From contig JADGJC010000230.1 in assembly GCA_027596075.1 (NCBI GenBank), positions 1 through 64,000 of the forward strand: DNA of 64,000 bases. Reading direction: 5' to 3'. Of the stretch, positions 21,419 through 32,423 are shown one piece after another. The position numbers were made by a program, and so were the translations under genes. Numbering within the stretch: the first letter of the stretch is position 1; each line of letters begins with the position of its first letter. This DNA comes from Rhizophlyctis rosea. Its lineage: Eukaryota > Chytridiomycota > Chytridiomycetes > Rhizophlyctidales > Rhizophlyctidaceae. The notes beneath the pieces are model-generated. The model saw nothing but the letters and a program-made list of their open reading frames with translations. It did no database searches and had not been told where the DNA came from.

Positions 21419-24400
21419 TCATGTTGACACTGCAAAAAGTCTTACACTGTGATCCTCACCACAACTCGCCAGATGTAGCGTTGATTTGCCCCCTGCCACC
21501 TCTACATGCCGAGGTCGCCACGACACGCATTTGACGGGACCGTTATGTAAATCACTGTTGTAAATGGGGAAAGATCCGTTGAACAATTGACCGGACGCTC
21601 ATCACGAAATGTCTCGGGGCCAGGCTCTTACCTGATCGGTATTGTCACTGGTTCATCCCATGCGATCTTGCCATCGGGTAGTACAGACATGAAAAAGATT
21701 CGAATCTGACCATTTTCTAGTCCTACTGCAATGGCGTACCTGTACGTGGTAGATGATTTCATATTAGTCAGGAAACGTCCGATACCGGCAATGATAGATG
21801 CGTACCGCCCATCAATGTCCGCATGCGCCAAATCTACTGCCGTAACCCCTTCTTCGAACTTCAGAGTATCCACGCACTCCCACGTCCCCGCTTTCCACAA
21901 CTTGATCTGTGTGAATTTATGAGCTGAATGATCGTTGAAGCCGTTTGTGATATAAAAATTGAGAGCGTACCGACTTATCCCGACTTCCTGTGACGAAAAA
22001 CCTCCCATCATGAGTCCAGCCCCCACTCCAAACAATCCGTGCATGCGCCTTCTCCCCCAAAGCTTTCAGCTTGTATGGCGGATCATTATCCCCAGCCCCT
22101 ATAACCTTCTCAAAAACAGCCCATGCTCGGTCTCTTCCCATGGTCAAAATCCATTTATCATCCGGAGAAAATCGAATGCCTGTTACAGTCAACGTATGGG
22201 CGGCGAGTGGGGGACAGACTTCCTTCCATGTCTTTGTTGACCAAAGTCTCACTCCAGCATGAGCCGCCTTCGCTGCCTAACAATGTTCCAATAAGTGTGA
22301 GAACTTGTTCATGCCCATTCGATTCAAATCTTCCTTGCGATGGTATCCATACCTTACAAGAACTTGCAACATAGTCCCCGCCTCTGCTTGCCCCCACACT
22401 CACCAACTCATACCCATGCCCATATAGTTTTTCCACTTCAGGCCATAGAGTGTGCTGCAACAGATGCTGCTCAAACGGAGGATGGATTAAGGCTTCGGAC
22501 AAGGATGTTGGAGTACTCGCGACAGCAGTGTAGGATGACAACTTTCTGACTTCATGCGCGTCCGACTCCTTCGCCATATCACCTGCATTCATTCACATTC
22601 AAGACCATCAGCTACGGAACCCAATTTTTCTTTCAAGAACATAAACTATTACGCATTGTACCTTCGAACACAGCCTTATTGCTCAACCCCAACGCTGGTA
22701 TATTTGCTCCTATCGGTCGATCTCCTTTGACTTCTCCAACATCCTCCCCCGTCAAGTTCTTCAGGCTAGTTACAAACGTCGCCGGAGCTTCAAAGACTCG
22801 CAGAACCTTCTCGTCCGCTCCGCTGACGAACGAAAACTTATGAAGGAAGGCCAGACATTTAAGATCATAGCCGTGAATCTGTGGACGCGCACATTCATGC
22901 CAGGATGATACTGGAGGATTTGACCGGCGCCAAGGAGCAAAGAGACGAGTAGTTTGATCCAAACTGCGGACATGTCGTCAGAATTGTAAGAGTGACTGGA
23001 ATTGACAGACCATACCTTGTTGTGAGGAGGAATTGGCCAGTGGGATCCCAAACCAATTGTTCCACCGAAGCAAAATGCCCACTGATGCCCACTTGTGGTG
23101 TCCACTCTACAGGACCGAAAATCAGAAGCAGTCCTATTGACATTATACAGTATAACCCGTACCATCGTTCTCAGCAGTTTTCCACAGTTGAATCGCACCG
23201 TTGTACCCATTGGCCATCATCATGGTTCCATCTGGACTCAACAGTCCGCCATAAAACCCTAAAGTGCTCCCACCTATTTCTCCCACCCGAGCCTACATTG
23301 TTTGAAATGTAAGCGCTAAAAACGACTTCCAAGGCATAATCGCCATTACCTTCTCCACCCAAGTCCCGCTCTGCGGATCTGGATGCCACAGAATGAGTGA
23401 TTTGTCGGCCGATGCGCTCAAAAGCGACATAGGTTGGTGGTATTGGAGTGAACCACCCACATCTACTTATACATCCTGGTAAGTCACAAATCAGGATGTG
23501 TTCGTCGCTACCTGACAAACTCACCGATTTGGGTCGCAGGCCGCCAATGAACGGTATGGACCCAATCTTCGTGCCCAAGCAATAGAGCATCAAACATTAC
23601 AGTGAATTTTTGCTTCCTGATAGTAATGTGAATGAGCTAATCCAACCTTACGAATAAGTGAGTCGCTTTGGGACCCACCTGTCTCCATTTGAGATCTCCA
23701 TTAGATGAGCTTTCATGCTGAGCTGCAGCCCTCCTTCTTCCCTAGAGAGACGAGGAAATATGAAAAGGTTATGATTCATGAATCCAATCAGACGCGAACC
23801 CAATTGTAAATGTTGCTCACATTCCTGCTCCCGCCAATGTCTCCATCATCTCTGCAACCAAGTCTACGCCCCGTCCTTCATCTTTGGTATCCCCATTCTC
23901 ATTGCTCGCATCAGATATTCTCCATAAGCGGATGTATCGATCCTGCGATCCACTCGCTACAATCAGATCCCCGTCGCGGAAGTGAGAATCGGTGGTGGAA
24001 TCATGGGTTGATGTGTAGGTTGCGATTTCCAATGTGCGGACCCAGTCGGTGTGGCCTTGAAGGGACAGCATTTTGGTGAACTACGGCAATGTGAGCGTTT
24101 GATATATTAAGGCATTATGGTGATCGTAAGGAAGCCGTACCTGACTATTTTGCTCCACATATACCGTCAATCGGTTGTCCGTTCCGCCAGCAATGAGGAG
24201 CGGAACTGCCGTGATATGGATGAGTTTTGTATGAAAACAGAAAAGGTACACGGAGAATTTACCGTGGGAATTTGGAAGACATGCAAGGATCAAAGAAGTA
24301 GGATATTTGGCACCAACATTGATAGTTTGTAAGAGCTTTCCACTTGTACCTGATTGTACGCGTCAGCATATCATAAATCAGGACAGAAGCAGTTTGTTCC

Positions 24401-25020
24401 AACCTTCAATCCATTCCCATATTCTTAGTGTACCGTCCGAAGCAGCTGAAGCAATGAGATGCCGTCCTTCTGCATTGTGAATGTATCTGCCTCTCGTGAC
24501 ACCTATACACGTCACTGCCGCTGTATGGCCTTCCAAGATAGCTACCGCGTCCCACTATGGAAACGCCGAAAGTGTCACCGAAAATCCAACAAAAGGTCAA
24601 AGACACCAAACTCACCTGCCCATGATGGTTTCGTGACCATATCCGCAACGATTTGTCCGCGGAAGCTGATACAATTGCAACGTCTCTCTGCTTGAGATCT
24701 GAACCTATTGTATAATATTGGTTGCTAGGCACGGCCGTGACCAGATAACATTGTCAGCTCACCAGACTTCAAAAAGCGCACGCAGTTGACCCTTTCCGTG
24801 TGGCCACGAAGTGTCTGGAAAATACCGTGGGAGTGCTGGTCCTGCAGGCCGGTTGAGTGCATGTGCTTGACCGACTAAGGATGGAACGCACCTGAGGCCG
24901 ATACAGTGCCACAAAGTTCTGGGCAGCAAATGCTACCAACCCATCAGTTGCCCAGTCCGCAGCTTGACCAACCCTATTGCACGCAATGCTGATCAATGCT
25001 GTGGTAGGATGACAAGACAT
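21419..25020 (-). CDS. ELP2: Elongator complex subunit 2 (WD40)
   Basis: The protein starts at 25020 with [31 protein letters not shown], the characteristic ELP2 opening. It then reads [16 protein letters not shown] and a series of WD repeats spread over many short-intron exons: [63 protein letters not shown] and [13 protein letters not shown]. These are followed by the ELP2-typical [19 protein letters not shown]. The second half includes [40 protein letters not shown] and [12 protein letters not shown]...[13 protein letters not shown] at the C-terminus (stop 21421-21419). Elp2 is a double-propeller scaffold of Elongator, which modifies wobble uridines of tRNA. I identified the gene from ordered blocks; not every splice site was traced. 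Confidence 0.88.
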
Positions 25021-25395
25021 TATGCTCAAGCTGCGTGTGAAAGGGATGAGTGTTGAGCAGCTGAGCTGGCGGGGCTATTTTTGAACCGAATTCACAGTAA
25101 ACATTGAACTATCACAGTCACTTGCTGCAGCCACCACACACCGGTCAAAGCCACACTCCGCTGCTGCGTGCGCAGTTGTGGGTTGCCGGGTGTTGATAAG
25201 TGAGGAATTGATATAATGATTATCTGATGTCATTCTATTCCATTCGGCCTTCACTATAGCACCTTTGGTAATCCATAATGGTCTCTGAAAGAAAGCGCGT
25301 CTAATGGGCAGTTGTGAAAGACACGGGTGCAGATGACCGGGGTAAATGCGGAAACCCTGGGATATATTTATCTGATGCGACTGAATGAGTGGTTT
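25021..25395. promoter_or_regulatory. ELP2 promoter region / ALG1 3' flank
   Basis: A 375-bp gap between two genes in tandem. No coding sequence seen; promoter role inferred from position. Confidence 0.35.
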
Positions 25396-27283
25396 TCACC
25401 TACGCTTTACGATCAATTTGTTCAACTTAGGTTTGAGTGCACTGTCCCAGTTATCATCCCACCGCTGTCTCTGAAACTCTACAGTCCCATTTCTTAGGCG
25501 ACCTATTCTAGCACTTTCTTGAGGAAAACCGCGGAACAGCTCCTTCAAATCCCAATTCGTCAATAGTCATCTACTCGGATCTTTCGGGACAAAACCTACC
25601 ACAAGTTGTAGGTGCAACTCGGTTGCATTTCCAAATATCATGCCATTGCGATCATGTTGAACCAACTCATCCACACTGTTGATATGTTGTTCAGTATCAA
25701 ACATTTCTACAACAAGAGCAAAATCAGCAAACGTACCACTTGAACCCCATTGCGCAAACAGGAAGGCCACATCCGAACATGTCTACGACCTTCATGGGAA
25801 GATCTAGCCCGGATGACGAAGTGTGCATGGAGATTCCAAGGTCAGCCGACCCTTCCCAGAACAAGTCACTTAAGATAAGCACATTGATGGGCGTGATTCA
25901 ATAACCATCATACCTAATAACAATGGATAATCGCTGCCTTCCAACCATGCAGTATGAATCCGCACATGTCGCCAATTGGCTTTGCCGACATCCTCCAGAA
26001 AGCGGGCTTTTTGTGGGCCCTGACCCGTAATTACAAACACCAAATCGGGCAACGTCCTGACTTTCAACGCTTGACTTGCAGCTCCTTCGTCGTACATCTT
26101 TGCAGCTTCCAGGAGAATCGTGAAGTCCTCATCCTCCGTCCAACTGGTGCTGCTCACAATCAGTGCTGGCCGGCTCGAGGAGATTGAAGGAGAAGCGTGT
26201 GGACCAGACTTCTCGGTAATGAGTGTCTTCAAAGGAATCTCCTTCGTCCCTTCCAAATACGTCACTTCTGTCTTGTCAAAATCAAGCCGGCATAGCAGCT
26301 GAAGGGAACTGTCAAGGTTGAGCCATTGCAATCACTCAAGAAGGATTGGACGCACATCATGGATTTCCTTCACATTGAGCCTTCTGAAATGTTTTGGCGG
26401 GCGATCATGTAATGTGACGACATCACCTCTAGGGATGCATCTCATCAGAACGCCGTTTTCTTTTATGGCGGAAAAAGGCGGGTTGGAAGAAAGACACTTA
26501 CTTCACTGACCAAACTTGCTTCAATTCAGCGGCCATGGCATCTGTAACGCACAGATGAATGTTGGAGTTTGACCCAAGCAGCATTTCGTACCTTCGATTG
26601 CAAAGTGTTGTGTTACCAATCTGCCAAATACACTTGCTAAGAACGTCAACCCGTTTACCATTTGGCAATCCGAACAATGCTACTCCCCGACCCCAGGCTT
26701 AATGACATGATTGAAAATCCAAAGTTGTGCCAATCAATTATCAACTTGGCTCGACGAAATATGCGAGTGAATTGCGCGACTAGGAGTGTCGGAATCGCCG
26801 GTGGATTCTAGAAGTGAAAACGAATCAGGTGGCCCCCCTTTGGGAATATGGTTTACTATATGATGTTACCTGTACCAAAATGAAGTCCGCTGGTGGGACC
26901 ACGATCAACAACCACATCATAAGCACAGATATCTGTCGAACAATTCTGACTAACGCGAGCCATAGGTACAATAGTCGCCAAGTTCCGGCGGGTATCTTCG
27001 TTGGAGATTCAATGAGGTGGAACGCGATGCTGGGCTCCATAAGGAGCTCATTAAAAGGATCTGTGCCCTCGTACGCTATTATATCCACAGCAAACCCGTT
27101 GCGTGCTAGCGAAAGTGCGTGATATTGCATACGCGGAGATCGCCCCACATCGCCTAAAACCAAGATGGTCACTCGTGGCATATCACCCTCATGTCGGAAG
27201 ATCAGTCGCCATATTGCCGTAGCAAAGAACAGGAATGGGACAACACAGGCCAATGCGACCCCGACAGTTTGGTCCATAGCCAT
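25396..27283 (-). CDS. ALG1: Chitobiosyldiphosphodolichol beta-mannosyltransferase
   Basis: The start ATG is at 27283, followed by a membrane helix ([19 protein letters not shown]). It then shows [21 protein letters not shown], the hallmark of ALG1, [118 protein letters not shown] and a GFP...RWDDNW end. Introns of about 50-60 nt restore each block (for example AA|A before GGTGAT, and ELFRGFP after a 57-nt intron). The enzyme adds the first mannose to GlcNAc2-PP-dolichol on the cytosolic ER face. The GT-B fold lies on the cytosolic side of the single helix. An upstream in-frame TTG is not used. Confidence 0.92.
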
Positions 27284-27621
27284 GTTGGCCAAGTCAATTC
27301 AGTGAGCGGGGTTCACCGGATGTTGATTTTGTTTGAAGTATATGTGGAAAGTTCGGAAGGTGATTTTAGATGCGTAACAGGCGTGGCGCAGGGCATCAAA
27401 TTGCCAGCAATAAGACGCGTACAGTAGGTAGGAGCAGTAGGATTGAACAGGTTCGCACTTCAACGTATTGTCGGCCTATGCATATAAAATGCAAGAGTCC
27501 CGCGCAAGCTTGTTATTACGTTATTACGTTTTTGAGCATATACTCTCCACGAGAAGTCAGCAGCAAGAGTAGTCATATTCATGATGCTATAAATGAGCGA
27601 CAACGAACTAGATATGGATCT
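27284..27621. other. Intergenic region
   Basis: Tandem minus-strand genes flank it; nothing recognised except probable promoter and 3' sequence. Confidence 0.3.
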
Positions 27622-28132
27622 TTAGAGAGAACCGCGAGGATCCCTACTTCCTCCCTTCTTATTAGACTCTGCAGTCTCCCGTCCCCATGCATCGCCCTTC
27701 CATTTGTCCCATCCGGGCGCATCGCGACGTTTCTACAATGGTAGGGAAGAAATTTGATGTTGTCGTCAGTTCTTTTTTGGTTTCCCCGGTCGATGCTTCC
27801 ATATTGACATGAAAATCAGCATCGAAGATCAGATACTGGAGGCTTACCACATTGTCCACATCTAACTCATAATATTTGAAACGATGACCATGGCTTTGCT
27901 CCTTGTTCACTTGGAAGCCCGGAGGTGCTTTGGCATATCGGTCCCCAACGGTGGCCTCTTGATCAAGCTTTGCTTCGCGAGAAGCCATGCCTGCCCCACC
28001 ATGTGGATGCTTCGACTCTCCAGCTGGTGACTCTTTGATGTTCGACATCCCCCGAGTGGGTGTGAGCAGGATACGGGAGATAGAGGTCCGCGGAATGGAG
28101 CGAATAGGGAGGGCGACTTTCATACGCAGCAT
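27622..28132 (-). CDS. Small probable mitochondrial protein
   Basis: Two exons (28132-27848 and 27732-27622, intron 115 nt) give 131 residues. The first 35 residues are rich in Arg, Ser and hydrophobics without acids (MLRMKVALPIRSIPRTSISR), a typical mitochondrial presequence. The middle is hydrophilic. The second exon reads KRRDAPGWDKWKGDAW and ends in a Lys/Gly tail. Short RDAPGW-containing mitochondrial proteins exist in fungi, but I cannot name a function. The exon 2 frame was chosen because it follows the TAG acceptor in phase and fits the family-like motif; reading through the intron would give a different 3' end. Confidence 0.55.
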
Positions 28133-28544
28133 GATTATGTATCGATGTATTGTTTTAGCTGTTGAAACGAGGAATATCTGTACAAGAGGTCTGTTCTGCT
28201 CTGTTGTGTATGAAAAGGATGCGGTTACGATGGAGATGAAGCGGAGAGAAGATAGCACGGAGAAGTCGCGGGCCAAGAGACCCTGGTGCTTATGATGACA
28301 TCACACCCAAAGTGATGTCAAGGTGACTCACACATGGGGGCACCGTGACTGAAAGCTGCAGCACCACCACCACGCGTAAAGGAATCAGGGAATGAGCATC
28401 GACTGACCCTTTTAAGAACAGTAGCATACAACGCTTGGACAAGTTACAATGAAACATATGTTACACAATCTACAGCCTGCAAATTATACAAGATGCGCAC
28501 GGACTACACCGGCTCTTCGCTCCATATTCGTTCCCGACCGTTTC
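28133..28544. other. Intergenic region
   Basis: No gene seen. It contains the promoter of the small mitochondrial protein gene and the 3' flank of the glycosyltransferase gene. Confidence 0.3.
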
Positions 28545-29852
28545 CTATCTCGTTATGGTTTCACCGCCCGTTTCTGTCCTATTCCGCACGGCATCCACAA
28601 CCATTCCAACCATCTTCAAGTTCTCACTCATCAAATATGCCCTCCTCCTCTGTACAGCTTCCTTCATCACCCTCCATCTCTCGGGTCCCATCTCCAAAAT
28701 TCTTGCAAATGTTTCCATATCAGTTTCCCCTGCCGCTTGCAGCCAAAACGCTTCACTATCTGAAACACCGCCCAAGTACGTGTACTTCTCCACAATCTCC
28801 CTAGACGCAATGACAGGTGTTCCCACCGTTATACTGGTAGCGATAGTGGAACTGGCCCGGTTTTGCAAATACCCACTGTGCGCAAATCCAGGAATCAATG
28901 CAATACATTCCGACAGTTTGCTCCAATATTCTGGAAAGCTTAGGTCGCGATATGACACGGCGAAGGGCTGGAGATCAGGGGGAAGACGGGCGGCTTGGCC
29001 TTGACCAAGAAGGAGGAGGGAGGCATTGTGTTTTTGGAAGTCGTATATGCGTTTACTCATGCTATCGAAGACTTTGGAATAATTTCGCCGATGGCTTTCA
29101 AAATTTCCTTGCATGGCAATGCAGGGACGCAGATTATCTGAAAGAGTCGTTTGGATGACGGGTGGGAATGCGGGGAGAACACGTACGGATGGTGTTTCGT
29201 AGGTAGGAGCGAAGGGATCATGTGGTGCCGGTGACATTTTCCAAGCTGTTACTTTGGATGCGACGTATTCGCGAACGTGTTCGGAAAGGGTGACGAAGTT
29301 GAAGCGGGAGGTTTGGATCCAAGGATGAGCTCTGTTCCTCCATTTCGAGTTCCCGGCCGCCCATTCGTTCGCTTGGTGCACAACGCAGAGAATCTCTCTG
29401 GGCGCATATGGGTTCGTCACGTTCACGAAGGCTTCCGGTAGCCACTCAAGATCTCTCGGGCATGTTACTAAAATTGCTAAGTCTGGCACGTATTCTAAGG
29501 TGGTAAGATCATTCACTGAGCGAATGTTGATAGGGTGGGGTGTCGGAACCTGCTGAATGAGGTCCCTCCCGCCAAAGCGTTTGGCCCCATTTGTTGCGAA
29601 AACCTCAACGATAACGTTTGGCTGGTTGCTGAAGGTGTGGAGAATTGGAAGGAGGACTTCAAAGTGGTACTCCGGGTAATTGATGAGAGAGACACGAAAT
29701 GGCTCAATCTTCTGACGCAGGAATGGTATTCGTATCAGCCGCCGAACAACAAGTCCCTCAGGAAAACCCAACAAAAGAATGACGTAGATCAAGATACAAC
29801 ACCAGGCAACAAGCCTAAGTCTGAGGGTTCTAGATAACCAAAAAACCGCCAT
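28545..29852 (-). CDS. Putative GT-B-like glycosyltransferase, type II membrane protein (paralogue 1)
   Basis: A single exon of 435 codons. Residues about 12-30 are a hydrophobic helix after a basic start, so a signal anchor is likely. The rest has the two-lobed alternation of strands and helices expected of a GT-B enzyme. The second lobe contains the most telling part, RASSTIATSITVGTPVIASREIVEKYTYLG, which resembles the donor-binding helix region of GT4-like enzymes. It is clearly homologous to the gene at 49952-51414: both share LEY(V/T)PDL, APREILCVVH..(N/D)EW, RFN(F/L)VT, IPGF and GTP(V/L)(I/V)A. Neither matches a named family that I can recall, so donor and acceptor are unknown. The other copy has one intron; this one has none. 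Confidence 0.65.
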   Translation of the reverse strand: MAVFWLSRTLRLRLVAWCCILIYVILLLGFPEGLVVRRLIRIPFLRQKIEPFRVSLINYPEYHFEVLLPILHTFSNQPNVIVEVFATNGAKRFGGRDLIQQVPTPHPINIRSVNDLTTLEYVPDLAILVTCPRDLEWLPEAFVNVTNPYAPREILCVVHQANEWAAGNSKWRNRAHPWIQTSRFNFVTLSEHVREYVASKVTAWKMSPAPHDPFAPTYETPSVRVLPAFPPVIQTTLSDNLRPCIAMQGNFESHRRNYSKVFDSMSKRIYDFQKHNASLLLLGQGQAARLPPDLQPFAVSYRDLSFPEYWSKLSECIALIPGFAHSGYLQNRASSTIATSITVGTPVIASREIVEKYTYLGGVSDSEAFWLQAAGETDMETFARILEMGPERWRVMKEAVQRRRAYLMSENLKMVGMVVDAVRNRTETGGETITR

Positions 29853-30306
29853 TGTTCAAACCTTGAGGTGAATGGGAGAAGGTCCAAACAGAGCGGCTGG
29901 TGCTTTTATGAAAACATTTTTAGCTTGGATGGGAAACGACCAGTTGACCAAACGAAGTTCAAAACATCTCGAGGGTCAACATGGCACTCGCTGGGCCATC
30001 CGAGACACACGATCACCACCACCTGCTGACGTCTGATGAGCGCTGACCAGTTTCGTTATGGGGTCCTCCCCAGAGTCCCCATTTTGTTCCTGGCAGAAAC
30101 CCGGATGTGGCGTAGTGATTTGGCCACTGATACATTGAAACGCGAAGGTTGATGCACTTCATCTATATCGACTTTTGAAAGCAAAAATGTTCATGTTAGA
30201 TAAGTACGTGTGACACAAGAGGTGCAGCAGATACTACGGGGCGTATGTATACGTATGGGGAAGAAACAATACAATGCATCCGTTATACAGGTTTGGCATC
30301 TGGTAA
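29853..30306. other. Intergenic region
   Basis: Holds the promoter of the minus-strand glycosyltransferase and the 3' end of the RDEL protein gene. No coding sequence seen. Confidence 0.3.
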
Positions 30307-31926
30307 TCACAATTCATCACGCGCGACCACCGGCACCGGTGCTTCCGACGACTGCGTCATGGAGCTCGAAGAGGACATTACCGAATCTACCTTACTCTTG
30401 CCTAACTCCTTGACACCGCTCATTTTCGTCGCTATAGATGACTGGGCCGACGTTACCGATTCTTTCCCCACATCCGTTGCGCTAGCTACTTTGGTAGAAA
30501 CCGATGATTTGCCAGATGCTACCGACTCCTTCCCTACTTGTGTTGCGCTACTGACTGCCGCTGAAACTGACGACCCGGCAGATGCTACCGATGATTTCCC
30601 CGCCTGTGTGGCACTGTTGGCTTTGGATGAGACTGATGACCCAATAACCGACACGCTTTTCGACGCGTTGCTAACTGCGGCACTGGCCTGGGAAGATACA
30701 GACCTCCCAATATCCGTTGCAGCCTCCTTCACTTCAGAAGTAACCGCTTTCGCTTTTGTGGATATCGTCGACTGTACCGATGCCGCCTTTGATGACACGG
30801 ATGAGGTTACAGAACTCGCCGTCTTCTTGCCAGTCGCGGTAGCAGTCTTAATGCTTTCCGTCGCCTTCTTCGCTTGCAAAGTAGCTGCTTTGGAACCTTC
30901 CTTCCCCAACCTTCCGATGTTCCCTCGAATAAAAGTCAACGTTTCATTATTCGCCTTCCTCGCAGCCCGAAGATCCCATCCCGTACTGCGCTCCAGCAAC
31001 ACCAGCGACTTGTGCACTCCCAGCTGAACTCCCTCCGCTAACACTATGATGGTTTCGTGGACCCCCTTGCGGAATTCGGCCCATTCCTCATGGGAGATGC
31101 GATCTTCCAAACCTCGCCAGACGAAGTCAAACCCTCTTGCCCAAACCACAAAAAGTTTTCTACTATGTGCCTGCACATGATTCGAAATGTCCGATACGAC
31201 CAGAAGTGCAGGGGTAATAGTTCCCGCCAGATGTTCCTCGTACGATTTCTTCAAATTCTCAACGGCGGCAGAGTGTGTGGCTTTAGTCACTAAATCGCTT
31301 TCCCGCAACGTCCGAATGGCCTCCACCGTCCTCCTCACAACTTCGGGGTAATAACGGTCCCAGAAAGCCCGCAACGCCACCGCAACCTTGGCCACTTCCG
31401 ACCTGACCAACGGAATCCCCCGGCTCTTCACCCACATTCCGGACGTTTTCGTAAATAGTAACACATCTGGAACCGCTTTGTCGACGAAGAAGACAGCGGC
31501 ATCGTGCCATTCACGTTGGATACGAGTGGAGTAAGGATGGAAGTAGGCATCGTGGAGTGCCACCCACTCCTTTGACTTCTGCATAGCCTTCAATTTGGTG
31601 CATGCGGACTTCACATGAGGAGCAACGGTACGTTCATAGTGAGGTAGGATGTGGGGTTTGATCACATGTGCATCCAAATTGGCTGACTGCTTCTTAAGCG
31701 TCGGAACAATATGTGATTGGGCGAATGCTTGGGCTTTGCGAGCTGTGGGTTCGACTCGTGCGTCCCAAAAGTCCGTTTTCAAAGTATGTACGAGTGGATG
31801 CGAAAGTGGGCAGGTCCTTCCAGATCCGGGAGCGCAGGCGACGTGAACGACTGAGTAATAAAGGAAACCAAACAGGATGCCCCACACAAGCCATCGCAGA
31901 AATGTGCCGAATAGTGTGCGCCGCAT
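30307..31926 (-). CDS. ER-targeted protein with amphipathic Ser/Ala/Lys repeats and RDEL end
   Basis: A single exon of 539 codons. Residues about 8-28 form a hydrophobic helix behind MRRT, either a signal peptide or an anchor. The middle (30-330) is helical, with many aromatic and charged residues and no motif I know. From about 345 onward the sequence is built of degenerate repeats of roughly 20-25 residues of the form SSVSSKxxSATQxGKSSVAS; they look like amphipathic 11-mer helices seen in LEA, perilipin and apolipoprotein-like proteins. The last four residues are RDEL, a variant of the K/HDEL retrieval signal, which argues for residence in the ER lumen. Function is unknown; binding of membranes or lipid droplets from the luminal face is a guess. 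The long plus-strand frame at 30245-31027 is its shadow. Confidence 0.7.
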   Translation of the reverse strand: MRRTLFGTFLRWLVWGILFGFLYYSVVHVACAPGSGRTCPLSHPLVHTLKTDFWDARVEPTARKAQAFAQSHIVPTLKKQSANLDAHVIKPHILPHYERTVAPHVKSACTKLKAMQKSKEWVALHDAYFHPYSTRIQREWHDAAVFFVDKAVPDVLLFTKTSGMWVKSRGIPLVRSEVAKVAVALRAFWDRYYPEVVRRTVEAIRTLRESDLVTKATHSAAVENLKKSYEEHLAGTITPALLVVSDISNHVQAHSRKLFVVWARGFDFVWRGLEDRISHEEWAEFRKGVHETIIVLAEGVQLGVHKSLVLLERSTGWDLRAARKANNETLTFIRGNIGRLGKEGSKAATLQAKKATESIKTATATGKKTASSVTSSVSSKAASVQSTISTKAKAVTSEVKEAATDIGRSVSSQASAAVSNASKSVSVIGSSVSSKANSATQAGKSSVASAGSSVSAAVSSATQVGKESVASGKSSVSTKVASATDVGKESVTSAQSSIATKMSGVKELGKSKVDSVMSSSSSMTQSSEAPVPVVARDEL

Positions 31927-32423
31927 CTTGACACGAAGGAGCAGCTCCTAGTGGGAAAGGGCGGTTATGGACTGGTGGTAGTTTCCGCAAAACATATTGG
32001 GAGCACCTGCACATGTCGATTGGCAAGCTCTGACTGGATGGGCATGGACTGACGTTTGGCCCCGCGACGCAAACTTTTCTCATTTCGGGCACGAAGTGTC
32101 AAAAGAAACGTTCGTAGCGGAAGGCGGTTCAGCTGGTGGTAAAATTTCAGTCTTTGAAAAGAAAATAAAAATTGCACAAAGCCCTTACTGTCTTCCAGAG
32201 CTTTCCACGAGCCCGCTCTTCTCTCACGAGGCGATTGAGCACCAACTGAGATGCTGTAATTCGGTTTTCATATTCTTCATACCAAGCAAGAAGAGTTGAG
32301 TAACTCTCTGGTCTGTTTCCGCGAGATGAACGAGCATCGTCTGCAAAGACCAGCAGAAGTACGTCGACGATCTACAACAATTCCATTGAGAATGAGAATT
32401 GCATTCCATTGACGTCTAACAAT
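31927..32423. other. Intergenic region
   Basis: Short frames on both strands with no recognisable pattern; promoter of the RDEL gene and 3' flank of the TMEM214-like gene. Confidence 0.3.

Noticed and set aside
21213..21422. 69-codon minus frame starting inside the ELP2 stop
   Set aside because: It overlaps the ELP2 stop codon, has no homology pattern, and lies in the 3' flank.
30245..31027. 260-codon plus-strand frame rich in Asp/Ala/Leu
   Set aside because: It is the exact complement of the repeat region of the RDEL protein; repeats with a strong codon pattern create long antisense frames.
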